Notes under the pieces: generated by a model
Told to the model about the DNA's origin: nothing
The model's input: the letters and a program-made list of their open reading frames with translations, nothing else
The model's database searches: none
NCBI RefSeq assembly: GCF_902826915.1
Contig: NZ_CADEGP010000020.1
Coordinates: forward strand, 1 to 39,644
DNA: 39,644 nt
DNA from: an uncultured Nitrosomonas sp.
Lineage (GTDB): Bacteria; Pseudomonadota; Gammaproteobacteria; Burkholderiales; Nitrosomonadaceae
Reading direction: 5' to 3'
Made by a program: the position numbers and the translations under genes
Part shown: positions 30,311 to 39,501 of the stretch, in pieces
Position numbering within the stretch: position 1 is the first letter of the stretch
Layout: each line of letters starts with the position of its first letter

Positions 30311-30515
30311 TGCATTAATATAAAAATGATATTAAAAATAGTAATAATTAGATAATGCCTTTCATACTTCTGTATAGTTTTTTGCTTCCTATTAATTTCA
30401 ACAAGATAGCATCACTTTTTTGTCTGTATGATTAAGGTATGGTGACTGGATAAATTGTGGATAAAAACAGCAGATTTTTATCATAGGCAGTTATACACAA
30501 TTTACTAAACAGTTA
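30311..30515. other. Candidate chromosomal origin (oriC) in the dnaA-dnaN gap
   Basis: The gap holds two exact DnaA boxes: TTATCCACA on the minus strand (30456-30464) and TTATACACA on the plus strand (30491-30499). There is also a degenerate box (TTATCCAGT on the minus strand, 30446-30454). The left third (about 30311-30357) is extremely AT-rich and would serve as the unwinding element. Only two exact boxes is few for an oriC, and one use could be autoregulation of dnaN. Confidence 0.65.
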
Positions 30516-31898
30516 TCAACCTCTTAAAATGAGTATTAAAGCGTTAAAATCCCGGCTTACAAGGGGATCAGAAACACGTAATTCGTTAATTTTGCGGTAG
30601 CCGTGTAATACGGTCGTATGGTCTCTACCGCCAAAAGCTTCGCCAATATCAGGTAGACTTAGTGAAGTCAACTCCTTGGCAATGGCCATTGCCATTTGCC
30701 TTGGTCTCGCAACGACACGTGAACGTTTTTTTGAATACATTTCAGAAACTTTGATCTTATAGTAGTCAGCAACGGTTTTTTGAATATTTTCAATTGAAAT
30801 TTGACGGCTTTGTACCGCAAGCAAATCTTTTAATGCCTCTTTCGCCAGATCAAGTGTTATGTCCTGATTGACAAAACGTGAGAAAGCCAACACGCGTTTC
30901 AATGCACCCTCCAACTCACGTACATTTGAACGGATATGTTTGGCGATAAAAAAAGCGACATTTTCATCCAATCGGATTTTTTCTATTTCAGCTTTTTTCA
31001 AAAGAATCGCGACTCGCATTTCCAGTTCAGGGGGTTCCACCGCTACGGTTAATCCCCAGCCAAAGCGCGAAACCAGACGTTCTTCCAGACCGGTAATTTC
31101 TTTGGGGTAAGTGTCGCAAGTGATGATGACTTGCTTATGTGTTTCAATGAGAGCATTAAACGCGTAGAAAAATTCTTCCTGAGTACGATTCTTTCCACCA
31201 AAAAATTGCACGTCATCAACCAGTAATAGGTCTAATGAATGGTAGTAAAGTTTGAACTTGTCAAAAGCTTTGTGTTGATAAGCACTGACAACATCGGAGA
31301 CGTATTTTTCTGCATGAACATAGCGAATCTTTGCACTTTTGTTGTTTTCTTGCACGTAATTACCGATTGCTTGAATTAAATGTGTTTTTCCAAGACCTAC
31401 ACCGCCATAGATAAACAGCGGGTTATAGGCAATCCCTGGAGATTCTGCTACCTGAATGGCTCCGGCTCGTGCTAATTGATTCGCTTTTCCGGTTATAAAG
31501 CTATCAAAGGTGAAGTTAGGATTTAATCCATTGAGATTTTTTTTAGTAGGATGGTGAACAGTTTTAGATTCCGGTTTAGTTTCATTGGAGCTAGGTATGG
31601 AGTTTGATAACTGATTCAATGCATTATTTTTAATTCCTGTTTGATCAGCAAGTTTCAGATGAAATTGGATATTTTTGTCAAAGTAGGTTTTGGCCATGCT
31701 TTCTATGTGCGCGATAAAGTTATCTGTGACCCATTGCGATACAAAGCGATTAGGTGCGATCAATACAACTTTATTATCATTATTTAATGCAAGATCAATC
31801 TCCAAGGGTTTGATCCAGGTGTTAAATTGTTGCGCATTGAGTTCTTTTTGAAAATGATCCAGGCAGGATAACCAAAAAGTGTTCAGTGATTGCATCAT
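30516..31898 (-). CDS. dnaA: Chromosomal replication initiator DnaA
   Basis: DnaA binds DnaA boxes at oriC and opens the duplex. The product has the N-terminal domain I (SLNTFWLSCLDHFQKEL), a variable linker, and the AAA+ domain with Walker A GGVGLGKTH and Walker B LLLVDDVQFF. The C-terminal DNA-binding domain has RPRQMAMAIAKELT and GGRDHTTVLHGYRKI. The frame extends to an ATG at 31940, but the start at 31898 (MMQSLNTFW, 460 residues) aligns with known DnaA N-termini; neither has a strong Shine-Dalgarno. It lies only 69 nt (27 nt for the longer form) after panC, on the same strand. Confidence 0.96.
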   Translation of the reverse strand: MMQSLNTFWLSCLDHFQKELNAQQFNTWIKPLEIDLALNNDNKVVLIAPNRFVSQWVTDNFIAHIESMAKTYFDKNIQFHLKLADQTGIKNNALNQLSNSIPSSNETKPESKTVHHPTKKNLNGLNPNFTFDSFITGKANQLARAGAIQVAESPGIAYNPLFIYGGVGLGKTHLIQAIGNYVQENNKSAKIRYVHAEKYVSDVVSAYQHKAFDKFKLYYHSLDLLLVDDVQFFGGKNRTQEEFFYAFNALIETHKQVIITCDTYPKEITGLEERLVSRFGWGLTVAVEPPELEMRVAILLKKAEIEKIRLDENVAFFIAKHIRSNVRELEGALKRVLAFSRFVNQDITLDLAKEALKDLLAVQSRQISIENIQKTVADYYKIKVSEMYSKKRSRVVARPRQMAMAIAKELTSLSLPDIGEAFGGRDHTTVLHGYRKINELRVSDPLVSRDFNALILILRG

Positions 31899-31967
31899 TT
31901 TTTGTTCTTTATTTGTCTGGTTTGAAAAAACAGTCATCATGCTATATTCGTTACAAAAAACCTGATG

Positions 31968-32792
31968 TTAGATTTCTAGGTTATCGATCAATCGTGTGTT
32001 ATCAAGCCAAGCTGCGCCTAAAACGACTAAATCTTGATCTGATGCCTGCGCAAATAAAAGTGTGCTGCGTTTATGGATACTGATGTAATCAACTTTCCAG
32101 CTGTGCTGTTGCAGGTTGTCGACAGCATTTTGCTGCAATTTTTGAAAATCTTTACAACCGGAACTAATTTCTTGTTTGATCTGTAAAAGCGATTGGTAAA
32201 GCCCGCAAGCTTTCGCACGTTGTGCTTCATTTAAATACTGATTGCGTGAGCTTAATGCTAAACCATCCGGCGCTCGAATAGTTTCACTCGCAATAATTTC
32301 TATGGGTAAATTTAATTGTCGTACCATTCTACGCACTATATGCAACTGCTGATAATCCTTTTTGCCGAACACAGCGAGGTCAGGTTGTATAATATTGAAT
32401 AATTTCAATACAATCGTTGCAACACCACGAAAAAATCCTGGTCTAAATTCCCCTTCCAAGATATCTGCTACAGGGGGTAATGCTAACAAGAATTCTTGTG
32501 GAGTTGGGAAAAGAATTTTTTCATTAGGCGCAAAAACTATCTTGACATTTTGTGCCGACAGCGCCCTGCAATCTTCTTTGAATGTTCGAGGGTAACGTTC
32601 GAAATCCTCATGGGGCTGAAATTGTAATCGGTTGACAAAAATACTGACAACAATGCAATCGGATAATTGATTGGCTTGATCAATCAGAGCAAGATGCCCT
32701 GCGTGTAAATTACCCATCGTTGGAACGAAAGCAATTCTTTGCTCTCGACGAAGATGTTCACGTAACACCGAGATATCGGTAATTATTTTCAC
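31968..32792 (-). CDS. panC: Pantothenate synthetase
   Basis: PanC joins pantoate and beta-alanine with ATP to make pantothenate, the coenzyme A precursor. The 274-residue protein shows [16 protein letters not shown] (residues 22-37, the HIGH-type ATP site as HAGH), [27 protein letters not shown] and the KMSKS-equivalent SSRNQYL. It follows panB after 14 nt, as in most proteobacterial pan operons. panD, for beta-alanine, is not in the window. It is followed directly by dnaA rather than by a transcription end. Confidence 0.97.
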   Translation of the reverse strand: MKIITDISVLREHLRREQRIAFVPTMGNLHAGHLALIDQANQLSDCIVVSIFVNRLQFQPHEDFERYPRTFKEDCRALSAQNVKIVFAPNEKILFPTPQEFLLALPPVADILEGEFRPGFFRGVATIVLKLFNIIQPDLAVFGKKDYQQLHIVRRMVRQLNLPIEIIASETIRAPDGLALSSRNQYLNEAQRAKACGLYQSLLQIKQEISSGCKDFQKLQQNAVDNLQQHSWKVDYISIHKRSTLLFAQASDQDLVVLGAAWLDNTRLIDNLEI

Positions 32793-32806
32793 GCGATACT
32801 CTTCAG

Positions 32807-33598
32807 TTAAAATTGATGTTCAGTACTTGGAAATTGCCCTGTTTTAACTGCAGCAACATAATTTTCCACCGCTGCTTGGATACTTTGAGCATCCGCCATA
32901 AAATCTTTGATGAAGCGTGGTTTTTTTCCTTGAAATAAACCCAACATATCGTGTAATACTAGAACTTGTCCAGAGCAATTATTGCCCGCGCCAATGCCGA
33001 TGGTAGGAATGGAAAGTGTTTGGGTGATTTTTTTAGCCAGTTTCGCCGGTATGAGTTCCATTACCAGCATATTTGCACCAGATTTTTCTAGACTTTTTGC
33101 ATCATCCAAAATTAGCTTGGCGGATTTTTCTGAATTACCTTGTAATTTATAGCCGCCCAACTGGTGGATGGATTGCGGCGTCAAGCCGATATGCGCGCAA
33201 ACGGGTATGCCGCGTTGGCTCAAAAACTGAATGGTATCAGTCATGATGTGACCACCTTCGATTTTCACCATGTGAGCACCCGCAGCAATAATTTTGCAGG
33301 CATTCTTAAAAGCTTGCTCTGGCGATGTCTGATAAGTGCCGAAGGGCATATCGGTGATAATGAGCGCCTTGTCAGTGCCCTGTGCAACGCAACGAGTGTG
33401 GTAAATCATATCATCAAGTGTGACTGATAATGTGGTGTTTTCACCCTGCAAAACATTTCCTAATGAATCACCAACTAGCAGCACATCTACGCCTGAGTTT
33501 TCCAGAATGGTTGCGAAAGTTGCATCGTAACAGGTCAGAACAGCGATTTTCTCATTGTTCTCAACCATTTTTTGCAGTGTCGTGAGTGACGTTCTCAT
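32807..33598 (-). CDS. panB: 3-methyl-2-oxobutanoate hydroxymethyltransferase
   Basis: PanB makes ketopantoate from alpha-ketoisovalerate and methylene-tetrahydrofolate. The 263-residue TIM-barrel protein shows [32 protein letters not shown] (metal-binding Asp), [25 protein letters not shown] and [21 protein letters not shown], all family signatures. It lies between folK and panC. The folate neighbour makes sense because the enzyme uses a folate cosubstrate. Confidence 0.98.
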   Translation of the reverse strand: MRTSLTTLQKMVENNEKIAVLTCYDATFATILENSGVDVLLVGDSLGNVLQGENTTLSVTLDDMIYHTRCVAQGTDKALIITDMPFGTYQTSPEQAFKNACKIIAAGAHMVKIEGGHIMTDTIQFLSQRGIPVCAHIGLTPQSIHQLGGYKLQGNSEKSAKLILDDAKSLEKSGANMLVMELIPAKLAKKITQTLSIPTIGIGAGNNCSGQVLVLHDMLGLFQGKKPRFIKDFMADAQSIQAAVENYVAAVKTGQFPSTEHQF

Positions 33599-33657
33599 AC
33601 TCTATTTCAATAGTGGCAAATAGTTTTGTGACAAAATCTGATTCAGATTATAAGATT

Positions 33658-34152
33658 TTATCCATTGATTTTTAGTAATTTTTGATCTTTACATGCGGCA
33701 AGTAATGGCGCAATGTGACCGTATCCTGGAATCTGACAATCTGGAGCAATTTCTATCAAGGGCTGTAGTACAAATGCGCGTTGGGTCATACGTGGATGCG
33801 GTATGGTCAGTTCGCCATCTTGATACCGGAGTGTATCATATAGCAAAATATCGAGATCCAGAGTCCGTGGTGCGTTTAACGATTCACGTAAGCGACCTTG
33901 CTTATGTTCGATAGCCAGTAACGCAGCCAGTAAATCCGATGGTGCGAGCTCAGTTTTAATCTGTGCTACTGCATTGATAAAATCAGGTTGATCCAGCCGC
34001 CCGATCGGAGCACTTTGATATAAAGACGAGCGTTTTATTAGATGAGTACCAGGAAGCTGCTCCAATTCATCAAAAGCCTGTTGTACCTGAAAAACTGGGA
34101 TTTCCAGATTACTTCCTAAAGCGATAAAAGCCAATCCTTTACTTATTAACAT
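33658..34152 (-). CDS. folK: Hydroxymethyl-dihydropterin pyrophosphokinase
   Basis: FolK (HPPK) transfers pyrophosphate from ATP to 6-hydroxymethyl-dihydropterin in folate synthesis. The 164-residue product has FIALGSNLEIP near residue 9, the FINAVAQIKTEL strand, and the signature PRTLDLDILLYD with the magnesium-binding aspartates, followed by IPHPRMTQRAFVLQPL. The length is normal. It starts 11 nt after pcnB and precedes panB, the conserved pcnB-folK-panB-panC order. Confidence 0.97.
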   Translation of the reverse strand: MLISKGLAFIALGSNLEIPVFQVQQAFDELEQLPGTHLIKRSSLYQSAPIGRLDQPDFINAVAQIKTELAPSDLLAALLAIEHKQGRLRESLNAPRTLDLDILLYDTLRYQDGELTIPHPRMTQRAFVLQPLIEIAPDCQIPGYGHIAPLLAACKDQKLLKING

Positions 34153-34163
34153 GAAATGTACAA

Positions 34164-35549
34164 TTAAGTGTCTGGGTTGTCTATCGAGTTTTCGGAGGTG
34201 ATAACAGAATTGGGCGATGGTTTTTTATGGCTACGCTTTCTTCGCCCTTTTTTGATGGTTGTTTGCTTGGGTAGCATTTTTTCTCGTTCGGGATTATCTG
34301 CGGATAGAAAGGTTTTCCACCATTCTCCGAATTCAATGCTGAGTTCACCGCTTTCACAGCGTAACAGCATAAAATCATAGGCGGCGCGGAAACGTGGATG
34401 TGCAAGCAAACGGAAAGGCTTGCGCCCGACACGGGCTTCGAATCGCGGTTGCATTGCCCATATTTCTTGTATTACTGCATCAAAACGGCGTGGAACCGCC
34501 AATTTTTTATGTTGTAGCGAAAGAATATGATCCATTGCTTTAAATAAAGCAGGCAATGGTTTTTCCCCGGATGCTTGGAGTGAATTCCAGTATGCTAGCA
34601 CTTCATGCCATAACAATATAGCAAAAAGAAATCCGGGTGAGACCGGTTTGTTCTGTCTGACTCGTTCATCTGTGTTTTTCAGTGCAATAGTGATAAAACG
34701 CTCACCTAAAGGCTGTTCCAGGATCACATCAAGCATAGGTAAAAGGCCATGATGCAAGCCGCGCGCGCGCAGTTCAACAACACAAGTCAAGGCATGTCCG
34801 GACAATAGCAATTTCAGCATTTCATCAAACAGGCGAGACGGTGGCACATTTTGCAGTAAAGGTGCCAGATCGCCAATCGGCTTAGCAGTTTCTGTATCAA
34901 TCTGCATATCCAGTTTTGCTGCTAAGCGAACCGCTCGTAACAAGCGTACTGGATCTTCCCGGAAACGTTGTACCGGATCGCCGATAATGCGCATTTTTTT
35001 GGCTTTAATATCGTCGTAGCCGTTCAGGTAATCTAAAATTTCTTCCTTAGCGGGATCGTAGAACAACGCGTTGACGGTAAAGTCACGGCGCTTCGCGTCT
35101 TCTTCCTGACTACCAAAGACATTGTCATGCAACAAGCGGCCATGCTGGTCGATCGATTGGATCGACGCAGGACCGTCATCATTCGATGACGGTCCTCGAA
35201 AAGTAGATACTTCCACGGTTTCAGCGCCGCACATCACATGTACCAGGCGAAAGCGTCGCCCTATAATGCGCGAGCGGCGAAAAATTTTGTGAATTTCTTC
35301 AGGTGTCGCATCGGTTGCAACATCGAAATCTTTCGGCACCAATCCCAATAACAAATCACGTACCGCGCCCCCGACGAGATAAGCCGAAAAACCAGCCTGT
35401 TGCAAATTGAGGGCGGTTTTTAATGCACATGGGGTGATCTGGTGACGTCGGATTCCATGGTGTTTGCTAGAAATAATACTCAGCTTTACGAGCGATTCGG
35501 AAGCAGTTGCTTTGCGGCTGAATACCTTGCTAAGAAATTTACGGATCAT
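34164..35549 (-). CDS. pcnB: Poly(A) polymerase I
   Basis: PcnB adds A-tails to RNA 3' ends, marking them for decay. The 461-residue protein has the nucleotidyltransferase motif YLVGGAVRDLLLGLVPKDFDVATDA (about residues 58-82, with the two catalytic aspartates in DFDVAT), RRFRLVHVMCG and RRDFTVNALFYDP. The RNA-binding part PVRLLRAVRLAAKLD follows. The tail is strongly basic (KKGRRKRSHKKPS), as in E. coli PcnB, and marks it as a poly(A) polymerase rather than a CCA-adding enzyme. It is the first protein gene after rnpB, 81 nt away on the same strand. Confidence 0.96.
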   Translation of the reverse strand: MIRKFLSKVFSRKATASESLVKLSIISSKHHGIRRHQITPCALKTALNLQQAGFSAYLVGGAVRDLLLGLVPKDFDVATDATPEEIHKIFRRSRIIGRRFRLVHVMCGAETVEVSTFRGPSSNDDGPASIQSIDQHGRLLHDNVFGSQEEDAKRRDFTVNALFYDPAKEEILDYLNGYDDIKAKKMRIIGDPVQRFREDPVRLLRAVRLAAKLDMQIDTETAKPIGDLAPLLQNVPPSRLFDEMLKLLLSGHALTCVVELRARGLHHGLLPMLDVILEQPLGERFITIALKNTDERVRQNKPVSPGFLFAILLWHEVLAYWNSLQASGEKPLPALFKAMDHILSLQHKKLAVPRRFDAVIQEIWAMQPRFEARVGRKPFRLLAHPRFRAAYDFMLLRCESGELSIEFGEWWKTFLSADNPEREKMLPKQTTIKKGRRKRSHKKPSPNSVITSENSIDNPDT

Positions 35550-35630
35550 TGCGATGATTGAAAGTATTCAATGCTAATTGATTAAGTTAACGAATAACCG
35601 TTTTATATGAAGCGTGTCATCTAAAATTGA

Positions 35631-35930
35631 TGAAGCTGGCCGATAAGCCGGGTTCTGTCGTGGACAGTCATTCCTCTAGTTGCACAGTTACCTGTGCACT
35701 CAAGCAACCTACCCGCAGGCTCCGCGAGCCACATCATTGCCTGCCTATTTGGTCTTGCTCCGGATGGAGGTTACCGCGTTTCACCGTAACTGAATACGCT
35801 CGTCTCTGTGGCCCTGTTCCTCACCTCACGGTGGACGGCCGTTAGCCGTCATCCTGCTCTGTGGAGCCCGGACTTTCCTCCCCTTGAGTTCAAAAATAGA
35901 ACACCAAGCGGCGACTGTCTGTCCAGCTTC
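35631..35930 (-). ncRNA. rnpB: RNase P RNA, short bacterial A-type
   Basis: The catalytic RNA of RNase P trims 5' leaders from tRNA precursors. The RNA begins GAAGCTGGACAG and ends with the complementary CCAGCTTC (P1). It keeps GAGGAAAGTCCGGGCTCC (CR I), the P8 hairpin GACGGC-TAACG-GCCGTC, P9, CCGGAGCAAG and CCAAATAGG. It also keeps the L15 GGGTAGG loop for tRNA CCA, and P18 with a GTAA tetraloop at 35681-35698. The total is about 300 nt versus 377 in E. coli. Most of the difference falls in the specificity domain (35778-35803), where P13 and P14 are not visible. Confidence 0.93.
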
Positions 35931-35937
35931 GTCGACT

Positions 35938-35943
35938 ATTCTA
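35938..35943 (-). promoter_or_regulatory. -10 element of the rnpB promoter
   Basis: TAGAAT on the minus strand lies seven bases upstream of the predicted RNA 5' end at 35930, the right distance for a -10 box. No clear -35 is seen. It supports the RNA start chosen. Confidence 0.5.
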
Positions 35944-36105
35944 TCATTTGCAAAAATGATCGGTTGGAGAAATAATTTATCAGTGACTGTCGTGCTTGTC
36001 TTAAAAATCACCTAATTTGATATTTATTGCAAAGCATGTTTCCATGTTCAACCTGATTTGTTTTTCCAGTAGATCGTTACTCTTCTATCACAACCGATTA
36101 AATTT

Positions 36106-39100
36106 ATGAGATTGAAATCCTTGTCCAGCTTAAAACTGTTTTTTTTCATCTTCTTGTGTATTTTGTTTTCCGACAGTGCTTACTCAAAAACACAGCCATC
36201 GACTATTAAAGCGATTGACGCCGCACGTACAGCAGTCGATCGTAGCAAAATGGAAGAAACACAACGGCAAGCAGCTATTAATCATCTTGATACAGCACAG
36301 GCTGACGAGCAGGAAGCTGAAGTATTGAAAGAGCGTCTGGCTGCAATACGTGCTGAGACTGTAGATCAGCCGGCGCGAGTGGAGCGTTTGAACAAAGCAT
36401 TGGCTACCAATCATGAGCAGGAATTGCTCGAATGGTCCAAGCGTATCCCGGCAGATGCTGATGGAGAAACACTAGAACAGATTTTGGAACAAGAGCGCAC
36501 TATCATCACCGATCTGCGTGCGCAGATCGATACCGCTGGTACTGATCTGGCTCTGATCTTATCACGTCCGGCTCAAGCCGCTGATGAAATCGCTACATTG
36601 CGCCAGCGCATCGAAGAATTATCAGCGCCGGTAGCTGCACAAAAAGACGAACCTGCCGCTTTGTTTGAAGCACGACGCTTGCATCGTCTCAGCGAGCAAC
36701 ATCGACTGCAAACAACGTTGGATTTGCGCTTTGTCGAGCAGGATACTGCTACGCAACGTCAGCGTTTACATGAGTTGTCACTACGTGAACTGCGCTATCG
36801 GTTGGATTTGCATGAAGAACGTGTAGAGCACCTTCAGAAACGTATTGCCAGCCGTGGCCGGTATGAATTGGAATCATTAATTGAACAATTGATTCAGCGT
36901 GAACAAGAGCTGACAGATGGCAATGCTGTAGCGGCAGAAGCCGCTACAGCAAACCGCGAAATGGGTGAGGAACTCATCCAACAGAACGAACAATTAGCAC
37001 GCAATCGTGTTACTTTGGCCAGCATCGAACAAGCTCGCGAACACATCGCTGTAGCTTTGCGTGACAGTCGTACCCGGCTTGATGTTGGTGGATCCAGTGA
37101 ACGTGTCGGCCGCTGGTTGTGGAGTGAGCGGCGTCAACTGGAGTCTCTAACTCGCCTTGAATTGCACTTGAAAATGATTCGCAATGATCTGGCTGACTTA
37201 CGGCTAGAGCGAGTAATGTTAAGCGAACAGCAGCGGCGTTTACTGGATATTGATGCTGTAGCAAGTGCGTTAGTGGAAGCGCACCCGGGAGCGGATGATG
37301 ATGCGTATGTTGATGTAGTCGCTCAGAATTTATTGTTTCCCTTGTTGCGTAAACGTACCGAACTGTTGGCACTGTTGGAGCCTTTGCTGCAGCGGCGTAT
37401 TTCGGCGCTGGAAAAGAGTGAGCAAGCGCTGCAGGAGCAAATTCATAATGTCTTGCAGTTGCAGCAAATGCTGGATCGCCATTTGTTATGGATTCCCAGT
37501 CATGGCGTTATCAATAGTGATTGGCTGCAACGATTACCAGAAGGATTGTATGATTTGATCAAACCATCGCGATTCATCACTACGATGGAATTAAGCATGC
37601 GTAACTTTGATCAACAGCCGCTTCCCTGGATTGGTAGTCTGCTGCTACTGTTGATTTTATTGGAATTAAGGCGTCGTGCGCCAGCCCGGATCGAGGCTCT
37701 GGCGGCTGATACCAGTCGCATACGTCAAGATAGCTACACTGCTACGCTTAAAACATTGGGGTGGACTCTATTGGCTATTTTACCTGGACCCGTGATGTTA
37801 ATTGTATGGGGTCAATTGCTACAAGGCATTGGTAATCCAGAGCGCTTTAGCCATTCCGTGGGTCGGGCCTGTATATTAATGGCACTGCCGCTGTTGATCG
37901 TGCAATTGCTTTATTGGACCAGCATGGAGCACGGTCTTGGTCATGCGCATTTTCGCTGGACTAAGCAACGCCGCGCCGCATTGCGTCAGTCGATTCTGGG
38001 AATTGCTGTTGTGGTGTTACCATTATATTTCATCGGCTCATTGGCATTTATTCGTCAACTTGACTTGGCGATTGATGTTCAGGCACGTATGGCGATTGTG
38101 CTAAGTTGCATAGTGCTAGCTTGGGCGCTTTGGCGTCTATTGAATGTAGGTCGACTTTGGGTCATTCGCGGCGTGACCAACGAACCATCCACTTTGCGCA
38201 AGCTATTGCGTGTGCTGCTTCCAATGTCACTATTGGCCGTTGCAATTTTAGCGTTGATGGGTTATGTCTATACGGCGGGTATGATATTGCAGTCAATGCT
38301 GGCTAGTTTTAGTGTGATTGTGATAGTTGCAATTGGTTTGGGACTTCTTGCGCGTTGGTTTTTGCTCGGTGAGCGACGCCTGGCACTACATCGATTGGAT
38401 GAACGCCGCCTAGCAGCAGCTCAAGCTGCCGAAGAAACCGGTGAGGCGATACCCGAGCCAGAGGAAAACATTACCCTGGAACAAGTCAATACCCAGACAC
38501 GCCGCTTATTACGAGCGCTTCGCTTAACTCTCCTGATGCTGGGCTTGATCTGGGTGTGGGCGGGTATACTGCCAGCGATTACTCGCCTGGATGAGATTGC
38601 GCTATGGCATGTCAGTGATATGGGTGCCGATGGTGCTACGATCCAGCAACCAGTCACGTTAATAGCGGTGTTATTGGGTATTTTTATTCTTTTCATGACC
38701 ACGGTGGGCGCTAGAAACCTGCCGGGATTGATTGAAATTAGTTTGTTATCGCATATCCGTATCGACGCTGCTTCACGTTACGCCATTACTAGCGTGTTGC
38801 GTTACGCTATTGTAATCGGTGGTACCCTAGTGGGATTAAGTTATCTGGGCATGCGCTGGTCACAACTGCAGTGGATGGCTGCGGCCTTGACGGTTGGACT
38901 TGGTTTCGGCCTACAGGAAATTTTTGCTAATTTTGTCTCCGGCATCATTCTGTTATTTGAGCGGCCATTTCGGGTTGGCGATGTGATCACGGTCGATGGA
39001 TTCAGCGGCAGGGTCACTCGAATTCGCACTCGTGCAACTACTGTGCTTGATTTCGATAATAAGGAGGTTGTGATTCCCAATAAAACCTTTATCACTGGCC

Positions 39101-39501
39101 AACTTATCAACTGGACGTTGACCGACCCGACTACCCGTGTTGTCATCCAGGTAGGCGTTGCCTATGGAACGGATGCTAAAAAAGTACGTGGATTGCTGTT
39201 GCAAGCCGCCAAAGAAGATGAGCGCGTTCTGGCGGAGCCGGAGCCTACATGTTGGTTTCTTGCTTTTGGCGCAAGCTCGCTTGATTTTGAGTTACGGGTA
39301 TTCGTTAACACCATAAGTCACAGGCTGGAAGTTCAGGATGCACTCAACTCACGCATTACGGCGTTATTTGCTAAACACAATATTGAGATTGCCTTTCCTC
39401 AGCTTGATCTGCATGTGCGTGATTTACCCTCTGATCTAGCCCGAAGCCAGGCTCCCATCACTATAAAGAATGAGGAAGTGAAGTCAGATCAATCGCTTTA
39501 A
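36106..39501 (+). CDS. mscK: MscK-type mechanosensitive ion channel
   Basis: A large channel of the MscS superfamily that opens under hypo-osmotic shock to release solutes. The 1131-residue protein has a signal peptide (cleavage near residue 27, SDSAYS). A long periplasmic helical region, rich in Glu, Arg, Gln and Leu (about residues 30-480), follows. Then come around ten membrane segments, and the MscS core near the end (GLGFGLQEIFANFVSGIILLF, then RVGDVITVDGFSGRVTRI and VVIPNKTFITGQLINW). A cytoplasmic alpha/beta domain closes it. This layout fits MscK or MscM (YjeP/YbdG relatives); potassium gating as in KefA is not shown. It is divergent from rnpB and stands alone. Confidence 0.93.
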   Translation: MRLKSLSSLKLFFFIFLCILFSDSAYSKTQPSTIKAIDAARTAVDRSKMEETQRQAAINHLDTAQADEQEAEVLKERLAAIRAETVDQPARVERLNKALATNHEQELLEWSKRIPADADGETLEQILEQERTIITDLRAQIDTAGTDLALILSRPAQAADEIATLRQRIEELSAPVAAQKDEPAALFEARRLHRLSEQHRLQTTLDLRFVEQDTATQRQRLHELSLRELRYRLDLHEERVEHLQKRIASRGRYELESLIEQLIQREQELTDGNAVAAEAATANREMGEELIQQNEQLARNRVTLASIEQAREHIAVALRDSRTRLDVGGSSERVGRWLWSERRQLESLTRLELHLKMIRNDLADLRLERVMLSEQQRRLLDIDAVASALVEAHPGADDDAYVDVVAQNLLFPLLRKRTELLALLEPLLQRRISALEKSEQALQEQIHNVLQLQQMLDRHLLWIPSHGVINSDWLQRLPEGLYDLIKPSRFITTMELSMRNFDQQPLPWIGSLLLLLILLELRRRAPARIEALAADTSRIRQDSYTATLKTLGWTLLAILPGPVMLIVWGQLLQGIGNPERFSHSVGRACILMALPLLIVQLLYWTSMEHGLGHAHFRWTKQRRAALRQSILGIAVVVLPLYFIGSLAFIRQLDLAIDVQARMAIVLSCIVLAWALWRLLNVGRLWVIRGVTNEPSTLRKLLRVLLPMSLLAVAILALMGYVYTAGMILQSMLASFSVIVIVAIGLGLLARWFLLGERRLALHRLDERRLAAAQAAEETGEAIPEPEENITLEQVNTQTRRLLRALRLTLLMLGLIWVWAGILPAITRLDEIALWHVSDMGADGATIQQPVTLIAVLLGIFILFMTTVGARNLPGLIEISLLSHIRIDAASRYAITSVLRYAIVIGGTLVGLSYLGMRWSQLQWMAAALTVGLGFGLQEIFANFVSGIILLFERPFRVGDVITVDGFSGRVTRIRTRATTVLDFDNKEVVIPNKTFITGQLINWTLTDPTTRVVIQVGVAYGTDAKKVRGLLLQAAKEDERVLAEPEPTCWFLAFGASSLDFELRVFVNTISHRLEVQDALNSRITALFAKHNIEIAFPQLDLHVRDLPSDLARSQAPITIKNEEVKSDQSL

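Noticed and set aside
35627..36011. ORFs of 72 and 61 codons across 35627-35845 (+) and 35826-36011 (-)
   Set aside because: They lie in and around rnpB; the RNA secondary-structure motifs explain the first, and the second has no ribosome binding site or protein-like composition.
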